Shown here: positions 1 to 12,100 of the stretch, piece by piece
How the letters are laid out: each line of letters opens with the position of its first letter
Numbering within the stretch: the stretch's first letter is position 1
Source: Paludibacteraceae bacterium
Lineage (GTDB): Bacteria; Bacteroidota; Bacteroidia; Bacteroidales; Paludibacteraceae
Assembly: GCA_017527495.1 (NCBI GenBank)
Contig: JAFXPY010000001.1
Location: 97,072 to 161,071, forward strand
Length of the DNA: 64,000 nt
Reading direction: 5' to 3'
Notes under the pieces: generated by a model
Told to the model about the DNA's origin: nothing
Database searches by the model: none
The model's input: the letters and a program-made list of their open reading frames with translations, nothing else
Made by a program: the position numbers and the translations under genes

Positions 1-1332
1 ATGAGCATTGCTGCAACATACTCTTACTCATTGCACATACTTGGTGCCTACAATGTTGAGTATTACGCACAACAAACAGGTACGCCAAACTATCTTGAAT
101 ACTCTAAATTCAATGTCTCTCCGACAAATGGCAATCGTGCATATACAGAATTGTTTCAGCACGCTCTGAACAATTCAGAAAATGTGCGCAAAAAAGCCAA
201 AGAAGATGCTGAGTATGGGGTATTCCTTCAAGCCACAGTTTTGCGTTCGTATGCTTTCCACTTACTTGTTGATGCTTTTGGTGAAGTTCCTTTCACTGAG
301 GCACTTGACGGAGTCTCTACATCTCCAAAATTTGACGACGGCAAGTTTATCTATGAAAGTTTGATTGCTGAACTTGACGAAGCTATTGCTTTATCTGCCA
401 ATGGAGGCTCTTTGGCAACAAGTTTCATCTTGCCCAATGGCACAATTGCTGATTGGCAACAGTTTGCCAAAGCCGAGAAATTGCGTTTGCTATCTCGTAT
501 CAACAATGTGGAGGACAAATCGGCTCAACTTCAAGCCCTGATAGCTGAAAATGATTTTCCTGCTTCCGATATTCAAATTGCAGGTTGTTGGGCAAATTCA
601 TCAGGCCATGCCAATCCATTTTTTGCTGAAGAAGCGTCTTCGTGGGCTATCGTTGGAGGCAATGTGATTGCCAATTTAGCTCTTGTTGAAACAATGAATC
701 AAGATACCTATTCTGACCCTCGTCTTGCAGCATGGTTCAAAACCAATGGCTCTGGTGCATATCGTGGAAGTTTGTCGGGTGCTAACAGTATTGAGACAAC
801 AGCTTCGTGGAGCTCTCCTAATATTGCTTACAACACTCCTGTAGTGCTTTGTGCAAAATCAGAAGTAGAGTTCTTTATTGCTGAGTTTTATGCTCGCAAA
901 GGTGATGCTGCCAATGCTCAGTTACACTATGAAGCTGCTATCAACGCTTCATTCGAATCTGCTGGTGTTGTAGGAGCAGAAGCCAATATTGCTCAATATC
1001 CTTATGACCAATCAAATTGGAAACAATCAATTGGTCTTGCCAAATGGATTGCTCTTGCCGGTGTAAATGGTTTTGAAAGCTATACTGAGGCTCGTCGTCT
1101 CGACTATCCGGCCTTTGGAACAGTTAAAGGCTCTGATATGTTGTCGGCAGGTGGTACTTTTGATCCTTCTGCTTATGTGCCCGGAACTTTATATACACCT
1201 TATCAGCGTTTCGACCAAGTTGGCGACAATAAATTGCTTGAGCGTTTCCCTTATCCGGAAGCATCAACATCAAGAAATACTAACAGCCCTACATTCCCAG
1301 GCTATTTAGAACCAATTTTCTGGGGTAAGTAA
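1..1332 (+). CDS. SusD/RagB-family outer-membrane lipoprotein, 5' end cut by window
   Basis: This is the C-terminal 443 residues of a SusD-like substrate-binding lipoprotein (SusD-like_2 type). It would sit on the cell surface as the lid of a SusC-type TonB-dependent transporter and bind an oligomeric nutrient. The reading frame is open from base 1 and there is no signal peptide or lipobox Cys, so the real start and roughly 50 or more residues lie outside the window. Family signs are the helical TPR-like part with LRSYAFHLLVDAFGEVPF near residue 77, a KAEKLRLLSRIN helix near 155, and a late AKWIALAGVNGFESYTEARR segment near 347, where SusD proteins carry W..RR-type motifs. It is followed after 25 bp by two lipoprotein genes in the same direction. 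The substrate cannot be told from the sequence. Family call is firm; completeness is not. Confidence 0.85.
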   Translation: MSIAATYSYSLHILGAYNVEYYAQQTGTPNYLEYSKFNVSPTNGNRAYTELFQHALNNSENVRKKAKEDAEYGVFLQATVLRSYAFHLLVDAFGEVPFTEALDGVSTSPKFDDGKFIYESLIAELDEAIALSANGGSLATSFILPNGTIADWQQFAKAEKLRLLSRINNVEDKSAQLQALIAENDFPASDIQIAGCWANSSGHANPFFAEEASSWAIVGGNVIANLALVETMNQDTYSDPRLAAWFKTNGSGAYRGSLSGANSIETTASWSSPNIAYNTPVVLCAKSEVEFFIAEFYARKGDAANAQLHYEAAINASFESAGVVGAEANIAQYPYDQSNWKQSIGLAKWIALAGVNGFESYTEARRLDYPAFGTVKGSDMLSAGGTFDPSAYVPGTLYTPYQRFDQVGDNKLLERFPYPEASTSRNTNSPTFPGYLEPIFWGK

Positions 1333-1357
1333 TGAATATAATAATCAGAAATAAGTT

Positions 1358-2062
1358 ATGAAAAAGAATATTTTATATCTTTCAGCCCTTGTGGTTTTGA
1401 TGTTAGGTTTTGTCGGCTGCAAAAAAGAGTCGAAGGGCCTCACACGAATAACCACTTATGCTGAACTTGAATTATTAGGTGATAACCCATTATTGTTGGC
1501 CAAGGGCTCAGAATTTGTTGATCCGGGAGCGTTGGCTTTTATGGGCGAACAGGATGTTACAGACCAAATTAAAGTAACAGGTAGTGTTGATCCAACAACA
1601 TCTGGTGTTTATCAATTAACATATAAGGTAATCAATCCTGATGGTTTTGAAGCGTCTGCGTCTCGTACCGTTGTTGTTGCAGACCCCAACATGCCTCTTG
1701 AAGGTTTGTGGGTAACTGACCCTGCAAGTTATCGTGTAAATAGTGGTGGCGCTCCTGTTCTTTATGGTGCCCCATTCAATATCGTAATCTTGGCAAATGT
1801 GGATGGTACCTATTTTATTGAAGACCTGCTTGCCGGTTGGTATTGCCAGCGTGCCGGCTATGGTAGCAATTATGCAATGCAGGCTAATATTGCTCTCGCT
1901 GATGATGGCACAGTATCTCTTATAGATAGTTATGTACCCGGCTGGGGTGATTCTGCAGACGCATTAGATGGAGCAGTATATGATGCTACTGCCGGAACAT
2001 TAACGTATAAGGTTACTTATGCCGGAACACTTGATTTTTATGTTACACTTATTAAACAATAA
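1358..2062 (+). CDS. Ig-like (DUF5011-type) surface lipoprotein of the SusCD locus
   Basis: A 234-residue lipoprotein: a signal peptide ends in the lipobox GFVGC with Cys21 as the lipidation site. Residues about 40-110 look like a bacterial Ig-like domain of the DUF5011 type (SEFVDPGALAFMGEQDVT, then SGVYQLTYKVINPDGFEA, then a closing TVVVAD strand). The rest (about 115-234) is rich in beta strand, Gly, Tyr and Trp, as in the BT_2262/DUF5012 group found next to SusD genes. It lies 25 bp after the SusD gene and 6 bp before the next lipoprotein gene, so all three are very likely one transcript. A surface glycan- or ligand-binding accessory role is inferred from context. No catalytic residues are visible. 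Confidence 0.75.
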   Translation: MKKNILYLSALVVLMLGFVGCKKESKGLTRITTYAELELLGDNPLLLAKGSEFVDPGALAFMGEQDVTDQIKVTGSVDPTTSGVYQLTYKVINPDGFEASASRTVVVADPNMPLEGLWVTDPASYRVNSGGAPVLYGAPFNIVILANVDGTYFIEDLLAGWYCQRAGYGSNYAMQANIALADDGTVSLIDSYVPGWGDSADALDGAVYDATAGTLTYKVTYAGTLDFYVTLIKQ

Positions 2063-2068
2063 ACTATT

Positions 2069-2602
2069 ATGAAGAAGATACTATTTTCCGTTTTAATGAT
2101 GGGAGTTGTGTTGCTCTCTTCATGCAAAAAAACACCGATAGGTGGAACAGCAACTGAAAGTCTTTCAGGTCAATGGTATGTTGAAATTCTTGGTATAGAT
2201 GAGAATGGCGACTTGCTTTACACAGACGATGAGTTGTATGGCGCAGGTTTCCAGCATCTTATTACCTACAATACATCTGAAAACACAGAAGACAGTATGT
2301 GGATTCAAGATGCAGAAGGAAAAATTTGGGATTTCAAAGTAAAGGTGGCTTGCGATTTGGCTAATCAAACATTTTCAATCAATGAAGGTGAAAATCAACA
2401 ATATTCTCCATGCAAAGTGACCATCACCAATGGTAAGATTCTCAAAGGTGCTGCTACGACTCCAAGTGGTATGCCGGCAGATTCCATCGTTATGGACATA
2501 TTGTTTGATGACGATCCCTATGCAGGTTCTATTTACGACAGACTTCGTCTGAGTGGCTATCGTTATACTGGTTTTTATAACGATGGTGGCGTTAACTTGT
2601 AA
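2069..2602 (+). CDS. lipid-binding-type (PF12888-like) lipoprotein
   Basis: A 177-residue lipoprotein with lipobox LLSSC (Cys19). Just after the lipidated Cys it has GGTATESLSGQWYVE, which matches the N-terminal signature of the 'lipid-binding putative hydrolase' lipoproteins (PF12888) that accompany SusCD pairs in Bacteroides. The body alternates short beta strands, consistent with a small beta-barrel of lipocalin-like type, and ends in a GYRYTGFYNDG segment. It is the last gene of the SusD operon and is followed 35 bp later by a strong terminator. The hydrolase label of the family is not supported by any visible catalytic motif here, so only surface binding is proposed. Confidence 0.75.
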   Translation: MKKILFSVLMMGVVLLSSCKKTPIGGTATESLSGQWYVEILGIDENGDLLYTDDELYGAGFQHLITYNTSENTEDSMWIQDAEGKIWDFKVKVACDLANQTFSINEGENQQYSPCKVTITNGKILKGAATTPSGMPADSIVMDILFDDDPYAGSIYDRLRLSGYRYTGFYNDGGVNL

Positions 2603-2637
2603 ATATTTATTCATAATAAATAGACTTGATTTCATGA

Positions 2638-2664
2638 GAAAAAGGCAGCCTTGGCTGCCTTTTT
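2638..2664 (+). terminator. Rho-independent terminator of the SusD operon
   Basis: GGCAGC-CTTG-GCTGCC stem-loop (2644-2659) flanked by an A run on the 5' side and TTTTT on the 3' side. It lies 35 bp after the last lipoprotein stop. The A and T runs also pair, so it could work in both directions and protect against read-through into the convergent giant gene. Confidence 0.9.
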
Positions 2665-2693
2665 CGTTGTATAGAGAAGTAAGATGTAAGAAG

Positions 2694-2917
2694 TTAGATT
2701 GGCTTCGCCTGCAAGAGGTAAGAAATTAGATCGGCTTCGCCTGTAAGATGTAAGAAGTTAGATTGGCTTCGCCTGTAAGAGGTAAGAAATTAGATCGGCT
2801 TCGCCTGTAAGATGTAAGAAGTTAGATCGGCTTCGCCTGCAAGAGGTAAGAAGTTAGATCTGCTTCGCCTGCAAGAGGTAAGAAGTTAGATCTGCTTCGC
2901 CTGCAAGAGGTAAGATG
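2694..2917. repeat. Tandem array, seven 32-bp units
   Basis: Seven direct copies with a period of exactly 32 bp, core TTAGATYGGCTTCGCCTG followed by YAAGAKGTAAGAAR. Copies differ at a few positions only (T/C before GG, C/T after CTG, G/T in GAKG; the last two read TCTGCTTCG). There are no unique spacers, so it is not a CRISPR. The core GGCTTCGCC can form a tiny hairpin. It occupies the gap between convergent transcripts (terminator at 2638 and the 3' end of the giant gene). Related GCTTCGC/GTTAG repeats occur at 23520-23660 and 34712-34815. Confidence 0.9.
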
Positions 2918-2948
2918 TAAGATCGTGTTGCCGTTAAAGTTGGATTTG

Positions 2949-3075
2949 AAATATCCCGTAGGGATTATCTTTTAATAGAATAGTTAAGTGCGTTACAATA
3001 TAATATCCCGTAGGGATTATCTTTTAATAGTTAAAGGTCAGTAGTTTTAAAGAAATTCCCTAACTGGAAATTTCG
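2949..3075. repeat. Two copies of the CCCGTAGGG hairpin element plus a degenerate inverted copy
   Basis: Two copies of ATCCCGTAGGGAT followed by TATCTTTTAATAG start near 2951 and 3003. A degenerate inverted copy (AAAGAAATTCCCTAACTGG) begins near 3050. They belong to the dispersed hairpin family also present near 22.0, 33.4, 44.2, 58.5 and 63.8 kb. No gene is visible in the 2603-3183 gap: it holds only the terminator, the 32-bp array, these elements and the 31-bp repeats. Confidence 0.8.
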
Positions 3076-3086
3076 TAGATAATTGT

Positions 3087-3184
3087 AAATGATAAAATGT
3101 TAAAATGTCCAAATGATAAAATGCTAAAATGGTAAATGTCCAAATGATAAAATGCTAAAATGGTAAATGTCCAAATGATAAAAT
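3087..3184. repeat. 31-bp tandem repeat at the 3' end of the giant gene
   Basis: Two full 31-bp units (3111-3141 and 3142-3172) with core AAATGATAAAATGCTAAAAT, a shorter 24-bp unit before them (3087-3110) and a partial unit after. The array runs up to the stop codon of the giant minus-strand gene, so it would lie in its 3' untranslated region. No terminator hairpin for that gene is visible here. Confidence 0.85.
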
Positions 3185-6100
3185 TATTTGGCTATTACTT
3201 TTTTGGTGTAGTCATTAACGCTCACTGCATACATACCTTGTTGCGGTAGAGCGAGGTCGTACTCGGCTTGTGTGGCGGTGAAAGAATTGATCGTTTTGCC
3301 GTCAGGAGTCAATACACGAACCACATCACCTTGCTCAAGCCCTTTAACATGAGCAGTCATTTGATGGGCATAGATTATGATGTTGCGTGTGCGATAGGTA
3401 TCATTAGGTGATTTTCCTATACGCAATGTAAATCGTCCGGTTTGTTCGCCTATTGCGCAATAGAACTCGTATGGTTGGTCCATGAGGTTGATTATAGAGT
3501 CGTTGTTTCTGTCAGTGAGCCATACTCCGCCATAACCTTCAAATAGTTCTTTGTCGGTTAGTGAAATAGAGTATTTGCCGTTGTGTCTTATTGCCAGACC
3601 AACCAGCATATCAACCTCTGTAGGTGCATTGGCTGACAATGCCATCGGAGTGTGATTTTTCTTGTCAATGAGCCATATCTGCGTGTGGTTGTCGTTAGCC
3701 CATTTTATACCATCTCGACCCATACGATAGGTTAGTGCCTTATTGGCATATTCATCCGGTATAACCTCCATGATGTCGCCTTTGCCACTATCGTCAGCAA
3801 GGAGTACAAAATGTCTTGGAGCATGCATCGGCCGGCCTGCATAGAGAGGTTGTTGGAAAATCAGTGTCTCGCTGCTTGTTATGTCGGCTGTTTGTGTGAA
3901 CCATGCATTGCCCAGTGTCATCATGGCATCGTCAGTCCATGAGCGTTGTGAGTGAATCTGCTCTACACTTTCAATAAATTCGTGTATGTAATCTCCTGTT
4001 CCTGCCATTTGGTAGATGAGGTGAGGTATATGCATTTGGTATTGACCACTCTTCATACCTGTCTCATATTCTGCCACCAAATAAGGCATACCGCGCATAT
4101 TCCATCCCATGTCTTCTTGACGTGTGAAGTTCAGTCCGCTACCGTTTGTTCCTCCTGTGCGGTTGTCGTATTGTTCAAGTACGACTGTTTTTGGCGTACC
4201 ATCTTCGGTGTAAATCCACGTGTTTTCTTCCGTACTCCAGCCTGTGAATCGTATTGTGTCAAGAGTATGAGTCGTCTTGAAGTCAAGTAACCATCCGTCG
4301 TTGGCATTTATTGTCTTGTTGCTGATAGGTATCCAGCAGTATGAGTCTTCGGTGCGGAAAACATAGTTGTGTGTAGCACGGTCAGTACCGCTATAGTAAT
4401 ACTCGTCAAAGCCATTGTCGCGTGCAACATAGCTCATGCTGTCTTTTGTGTTGTCGTAACGATAAGTTGCAGCATTGGCTATAGAGTAGGTGTATGGGAA
4501 GGCGTTTAAGCTGTATTGCTGGTTGTTGAACAATTTATCCACAGCCACATAGTCTGCTCTTATTGTGTTGCCGTTGCCATATAGTGATGCTCCGTCTTTG
4601 AGAAGCAGGTAAGCAGGTCGTATCGGGTTGGTCGTTGTGAATTCTGCCACTCCGTCATTGAGTTCTATGTTGAGATATGAATCGCTGTTGATATACACAA
4701 CACTACCGGCATGCGGATAACCATGTCCGCCATAGTTGGTTGTGTAGGTTGAGTTGGTCAGAGCTGATGCTGTTGCCGTTCCTGTTACAGCCCATGTCTC
4801 GTAACAGCCGAGGTCGATGCTTGTGCTGAAACGGCGTTGATTGCCAAGCACATCGCGGTCGGTGTTGAAATCGATATGTTTTGCGTAATTAGCGAAGCGC
4901 GAATTTACATTGCCGTTGCTTGCCGAACCTCCGAACCATGCAACTTCTATACCGGCATCTATGGCGCTACTGTTTTCATGCAACTGATACCAAAGTTGTT
5001 GATTTGCTGTTGCGAGTAGCGTATTTGTCGGTGTTCCGGCAGGGTAGGTGTATGTCGGGCGCAGGTAAGGAGCAAACATATTCAATTTCGTGTTGCAGGT
5101 GAAGAAAGCGTCATAGTAGGCACGACCTAAATTATGCTCTGCTTCGTTGATGGTTATTGTATTTACTATTGTGTGTTCTTGCAGTGTTTTAGTTCCGATT
5201 GCTATTTGTCCTTCTTCATCTGCTACAACCGTACAATTGAGCACAAGGGCATTATCGTCGGCTGAGATGATGGTGTCGCTTTGGTTGCCGTAGAACAATG
5301 TGTTGTAGATTAGTCCTGTCTTTTGTTTTACGAGTGGAATGTGTGTGGCAGTACTACTCCCGTTGAATACACAGTTGCGTATTATCGTTTTGTCATTATT
5401 GATGGCAACCACGGGTGTTGTTGTGCTGCTTCTTTTGTTGTTGATTATAAATCCGTCAATGAGGCAGTCTGTGTTGAATGAGTCTGAGTAGTCTGCTCCA
5501 ATGGAGTTGAGTCGTGTCGTTGCAACTTTTGGTGCACCTACGCCAGGTCGTACAGCCCTTACTTGATTAATAAATTCTTCGCAGTCGGCATTAGTATATT
5601 CGCTCAGTACTTCATTGTAAGGCACGGTGTCGAAGAATGTTGTCGGCACTCCGCCAAACATGTGTACTCCAGGCATAAGTGTTATGTTCAGATCGGATTG
5701 TTCTTCAAGCGAGCCTTTCACGAATACGTACGAGCGGCGGTCGTCCTCAAGTGCTGCATTACGGTGCAAATAGGTATAAATAGCAGCTGTAGATATGGCG
5801 TCTTGCATCTGCCCTTGTCCGAAGGCTTTAGCCCACGACGAGCCATCGTCGTCAACACTTGCCAATTTGTTGGGCAGTACATAAATTACACGTTGCAGCT
5901 TTGCCTGACACTCGTATGCTCCGCGCTCCATACCGACACCGAGCAGTCGAGGCTTTGATGCAAGGTCTGAGTCGTTACGCAGTGTGGTCAGTTCGTGTTT
6001 GATAGCAAACGGACGTGCCCACAGACCGTCAAGGTCAGGAACAAGATATTTACGACTGAACACAAGGTTGCGATATATCGTCGTGTCTGCCATATCCATG

Positions 6101-9100
6101 GTACGAACAGCCGGTTTGAGGTGGAAATCACGAGCGCGGCGCACCGTGTCGTGCGTTACGGCGGTGTCGATAGGATTGACAAAGTTAGGTCCGTTGAACA
6201 AGTCTTTGTTTTCTGCTACGAGATTTTCGTTATGGTTAAGATCTGCGTCAAAGTCAACGCCATACATAGCGTTGTACGTAACGGAGTCATTTTTCTGCGG
6301 AGCGGCAAAGCCGCGTTTCCACTGCTGAGTTCCTACAACTACTTGCGTCGTAGTGTCGTCCAACAGGTCCTCTTTCCAAAACAATGAGTTATGCACCTGA
6401 CTATGCGGTTCCGGCAATATGGTATAGCCTTCGTTGAGCGCAAAGGTACAGTTGACCACATGCACAGTGTTCGGTGTGTCATTGATTCGTCCTTTATTAT
6501 TCTTTGCAGCCATTGAGAGCGGAGCCCATAGCGGACAACCGGCATTTGAGTGGAACAGCGAGTTGACAATCAATGAATAACCGCCGCCATCGCCTATACG
6601 CACTGCCGACGGACGGTTTGCAAGGTTGCTTGTGCGTTGGCCGTTATTGCGGAACTGACAGTTGGAAATTATCAGTTTAGGTATTTCTATCGTGTCGCCA
6701 ATAGAAATTACTTCACGTGTCGGATAAAGCGGGATACTGTCAATGATGGTCAGTTTGTCGGCTTCGGTGGTGTGCTGACGCTGCATACGATAATAAATTG
6801 CCGCACCACCCTCATCGCGCATTGCACCGCTATTGAGGTCGGCGCGTGCATAGTTGTTTTCGAATATCAAGCCGTCGAATGCCACAGGTATAACTGTCGT
6901 GTCGCGCGTCATATCATCGGCACGGAATGTACGGCGCATATTCTGGCGCGTCATGTCGGCAATGTGGAACAACTGGTTCATAGTGTTGTTCTCGCCTTCT
7001 GACATGGTAATAACTGTCGGATAAGCTTCAGGATTGCGGCCTTCACCTTTCGACGACGGACTCCAGCCGCCGAGTAATGTCAGGCTCTTGACGTAATAGT
7101 TCTTATCCGTCTCACCTACTCGTGGCAACTGAACCTCCATATAGTCGGTCGGCACATCAATGACGAATGAGCGTCTGCCGTCAATGACCATGTTAGGCGA
7201 ATACTCGCCCTCTTTGAAGCAAATATATTTGTCGTGGTTATTGTGCGAGCGCAAGAGTGTGTAAATGGCATGGTTGATATCCGATGTGGCTGTTTCGTAA
7301 GTCAGACCATTATTGTCTGCCCCTGCAACCTCATTGCTGGTTACCCAAATTGTGTCAACTTCCGAACCATCGAATTCCAACTGAACATATTGGTATTCGT
7401 AAATACCCATGTCAATATAAAGGTCTTCAATACCAAGTCGCGGGTTGGCAGAGATACGGTTCATGTAGCGTTGCACATTGTCGCCCACACGGGTGTAGAG
7501 CATATAGACTTCATCACCTTCAGGTGCCATCGGATAGCGGAAGTCGCGGCGGAAGTGGTGCGACTGATAGTTATACAAAGCAACTTTGCCGGGATTAACA
7601 TAGTGTGCTTTTTCCAAAGCATAAACAGGGTACCACATATCGTCGTGGAACAAGTCAGGGAAATTAGCCAACGAGTCTTCGTAAAGTTCAACGGTCAGTT
7701 TGAGTTTCAATGGGTCGTCAGGCAGCATAATGGCTTGTTCGGGCGAATTCCATTCGTAGTGGTCAACTTCACGGTGTACTTCCTGCTTGTAATATCCCCA
7801 TCCGGCATCGGTCAAGGCGTTGATACGGCTCAAGAGCCAGTCTGCGTTCTGCATGTATCCGTCTGTACCCGGAAGGTTGGACGGCTGAACAAAATTAGGT
7901 CCGTCAATAGCATCGTTCTTACGGTTCAGAATGATATTGTTGTTACCGCAAACGTAGGAGAACAAGTCGGTATAATTAATATCTTCGTCGCCATTGGATA
8001 ATATCTTTGTAGGTACGGCTTTTTGTTTTGCGTCAACAAAGTCATCGCTTTGTGCTTTGGTCATCAGGTAGCCGCGATGCGAGCGTGCTGCGTCAAGACC
8101 GTAGCCGCGGCGATAGGCGCAGAAATAAAGTCCCTCTATTTTGTTGCCCAACTCACGGAGTTCGGCAAGTTTGTCGAGTACTTCGGTGTTGAATGTGTCT
8201 TGGACTTCGACATAATACTCATAGAGAGTGTTGTATTCTGCAAGCAAGCGGTTGAACTCATTCATGTTGGCACCGTCGTAGTGGAACACACCATTTCGTG
8301 AAGGCTCGTAATTAGTTGCAAATGTTGCTTTAGATTCCTCCAATGCCGAACTTGCATTTTCGCATTTCAAGATACCCGTTCCTTCATTACCCCAGAATAG
8401 GCAGTTGACTGCGAAGTGCATTGAGTCAGGGTCGGTATAGTAGTTGTTGGGCCAGAAATTGTATATTGCCGGATAGGCTACGGCTTTGTTGTTAACAAAG
8501 TGGCAGTTGAGTGCGCGAACCCGTGAAGATACTGATGCAGATATAACTCCTGCAAAGCCCTGACGCGCATCGGCATTAGGAATTTCCTCATCACCTTTCA
8601 CAACGATAGGATACTTGCCTCGTTTGGCTTCGTTGTTGTCGAACAGACAGTTGGTTACACCGCAATAAGTGTTGGCTGCAATACATGCGCCTGCCGACCA
8701 TGGGATATAGAGTGTGTCAGTCGGTATTGTAGGTCCTATTGCCTGATTTTGTGTGAAATGCGAGCCGAACACTTGCAATTTTCCATTAGAATAGATCGCA
8801 CCGCCGTTGGCAGCCGAGTTGTCTTGGAACTGACAGTTGCGCACAAGCATAGGTATGTCATGCGGTGCAGGGTCGGTAACGTGAGGAATAAACGGGTTGG
8901 TAGGGTCATTGAAATCTTCTGTCCAATTGCCGTCAACGAATATGCCGCCACCACGGAAATAAGTCTTTTTCATATATTCATGCGCCGCTACATCCTCTGC
9001 TGCAATAGCGTTGGCATTACCACCTTTGATACTCAAACCGTCAAGAATGATAGCGCGAGCCACTTTCGAGTTTTCACACTCAAGAGCAAAACCTTCAACA

Positions 9101-12100
9101 TTCATTCTGAAGCCGTCACCATCTTTTACTGAAAATGGTATGGTGTCCTCAAATTGGTGGGTTGACTCATTGTAACGCTTAAACATATATGGTTGAGCAC
9201 CTATCTGCGTTGAGTCGGCATGGCAGGTGATGACGTGATATACATTAGTGGCTTGGTTGTTATACACTGCTTCGCCTGACAATGTGGTCTGCTCGGAGAA
9301 TTCCCATGGCTCAATCACCGAGTTGTAGTTATAGTCACGCACAGGTCGGAGGTCACGAATGGAGTCCGTTGTGGCATTGTTGAGAACTATTTGGTCAAGA
9401 GCGCCATCGTGGAATATCTCAAGCGTATCATTCTTGTAACCGTTGATACGCGCTATGTTTCCGTAGTAATCGTTCTGATAGCCGGCTTGACAATATTTCC
9501 TACCGCTAATGCGGTGGTTGACACCGCCTATCACAGTTACACCTTCAGGTATAACAAATGTGTTGGTGCGCACCTGACCTTCTTCGCCGTAGGCGTTATG
9601 GAACGGATAGTATGTACCGGCTTCGACAAAGACTTCAAATCGTGCATTGCGATAGAGTTTCGGATTGTTTTTGCGGATCTGGATAATATAATCGAATGCG
9701 TCGGTGAGTCGGTGGAATGGGTTGAGCATACACGAACCCATCTGACGATACAACAGTGCACGTTCGCGACGGTCATGATTGAGTGCGTTGTCAGGCAGGT
9801 CGGCATCAGGGTTATCCTGCAAAGCACGGGCACGCTTGGTGTCAAGCAAGTCGGTATGCACCACAAAGAGACGGTACATAACATGCTGGTTGTCAATCTT
9901 GATTTCGTATGTGCCATCAAAGGCGCGTGCACCTATCTCAATGAAGTCGTTTTGTTTGCAGACAAAAGTGTCAATAACTGTTTCTCCATCGACAATGTGA
10001 TACCAATACTCACTGCGTTTAACACCCGGTATCGACCACGCAGTACGGCTCACACCGGCTATATCGATAGAGTCGAGCGTAGAGAATTGAGAGTACAGTT
10101 GCCGCCAAGTATAATATGTCATGCCGGCACGAGCCAGAGTGGACGACATCTCTATCGGGTAATAAGTCATCGTTGCAAACGGATCCTTTGCGTCCCAACG
10201 TACACCCTCAGACGCAATAGGCGAGAGTTCTATATTGCCTACACCTTCAAGTTTGTTCACCTCAACGGCAGTAAATACAACCGGATAACCATACGTCGTA
10301 CCGGCAAACTGTCCGGCAATGTTGGCATTATCGTTAGATGAGTTGTGCCATATAGCGCAACTGTTGATGCGAACATTGTCTTTGAACCATACACCGCCGG
10401 CGCGGGTATTGGCATGATTGTCGCAAATAGTGGAAGCGATGATACGCGCCGTGTCGAGTACCGAGCCGTCAGAAATCTCAATATATATACCGCCACCGAT
10501 AGCCGCAGAGTTGTTTTTCACTATAGTGCCTGACACCAATGCTCCGGGTTTGAGATACAGACCGCCGCCATAACCGGTAGCATTGTTGTTGTAAACAACG
10601 CAGTTGCGAACATGTGAGAAATTATTTACCACCGCTGCGCCGCCTACTCTGTTGTCGGCATCAACCGAATTTGCCATGCCGTTGGTGATGAATATGCCAT
10701 CCACCACAGCGCGTTGGGCTTCGGTGTTGTAATCAACAGTGTTGAATTGGTCACCCTCATCAACCGTTTTCTCGTCAATGTCGAAAAGGTTGTTAGTGAA
10801 TGTAATCACATGATATGTATGTCCCAACGCACCGGTCGAAGAAACCAGCTCGCCGCTAAATATGGTTCTGTAAGCCAACGGGTCGCGCTCGTCTTTAATT
10901 GTTCTGCCCTCGGCAGGTGTGGTGTAAACCGTTCCTCCTGCATCTTCATAATGATAGAAATCGGTAGTATAACCGCCAAGCACCTGAATACCATGAGGAA
11001 TAATCAACGAGTAGTCGAGAATGTTGTCGGCAATGTTGGTGTTGTCATATAGTGTTGAACGTGTAGGTTCATAGGAATCAGGTGTCGAGTTCGGGTCTTG
11101 ATTGCCTGTAGGGTCACCAGCGAGACGGACCTGCACAACCCAACTCTTGTCCGGTGCGCCTGCCACAGGTTCTGCAGCCACTACAGCATAGCGAGAGTCT
11201 GTCATCAGGGCATATTTATATCGCCCGGCAGCATCAAGTACTTTCTGCAATTTTGCTTTACATGCAGCATTGTTAGGCGAGTCGGCAGAGGCATTACCGT
11301 TGTAGGCTCCGTTATGTGACACATAGAATATGGCATATCCGGGGTGCGTTGTTATGTCGGGGACAATGTTTTTAGCGCCGTTGTATTCATAAGCACCAAT
11401 ATCTATCTGACAGTCTTGCACACGGTCGGCAAATGCCACATCGTTCTGCGGAAGTTCTGCTGTATCCACGATTTGATAGATAAATGAATTGCGAATGTCA
11501 GTATCTGATTTCCCTTTATTGCGGAGAGCGGTATAGAACGTTTCGCCAAATTCATCAATACCATGATTAACACAACTTGAGTCTCCTTTGTTGAGCAAAC
11601 GATAGTCATTGTACAGTTGTGCATTGCCGGTATATTCGCCCGTGAGCGGACTCAAATCAGCCTCAAATGGTGTGTTGTATTTTGTTGGAGCCTCACCATT
11701 GATGTATATGTTGTTGACACCGTAATTATCATTACTGCCTGTCTTAGTGCCGTAGTTACCTACATTTCGGTTTGTAGCATCGTATGGTTGCTTCACTTCC
11801 GACTGTATATAACAGTGGATGAAGGGGTTAACGTTTCCATAAGCAGTATTACGGTCACGGATGGCAACGCCATTGTTCCCGTAGATAATCGTATTGGCGA
11901 CAAAGAGATTCGGATTGGACGACGTAGCTAACGAAATGGCACCGCCGCTGATTCTGCCGTTTTCCACAAGAGTTGCTGTGTTATAAGCTACCGTGTTGTT
12001 GAAGAACCTACCAACGCAGAAGCCCAAGCCGCCTGCCGAACCATAACTGTAGTTATTGGCAAACAGAGAGTTGAAACACGTACCCTCGTACATAAACATT

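Noticed and set aside
2694..2917. Possible CRISPR array
   Set aside because: The units are contiguous 32-bp direct repeats with no unique spacers, and no cas genes are present.
7234..10341. Long plus-strand open frames (up to 316 codons) opposite the giant gene
   Set aside because: They are antisense shadows produced by the codon use of the giant gene; their translations have no signal peptide, domain or plausible composition, and they overlap a clear coding sequence fully.
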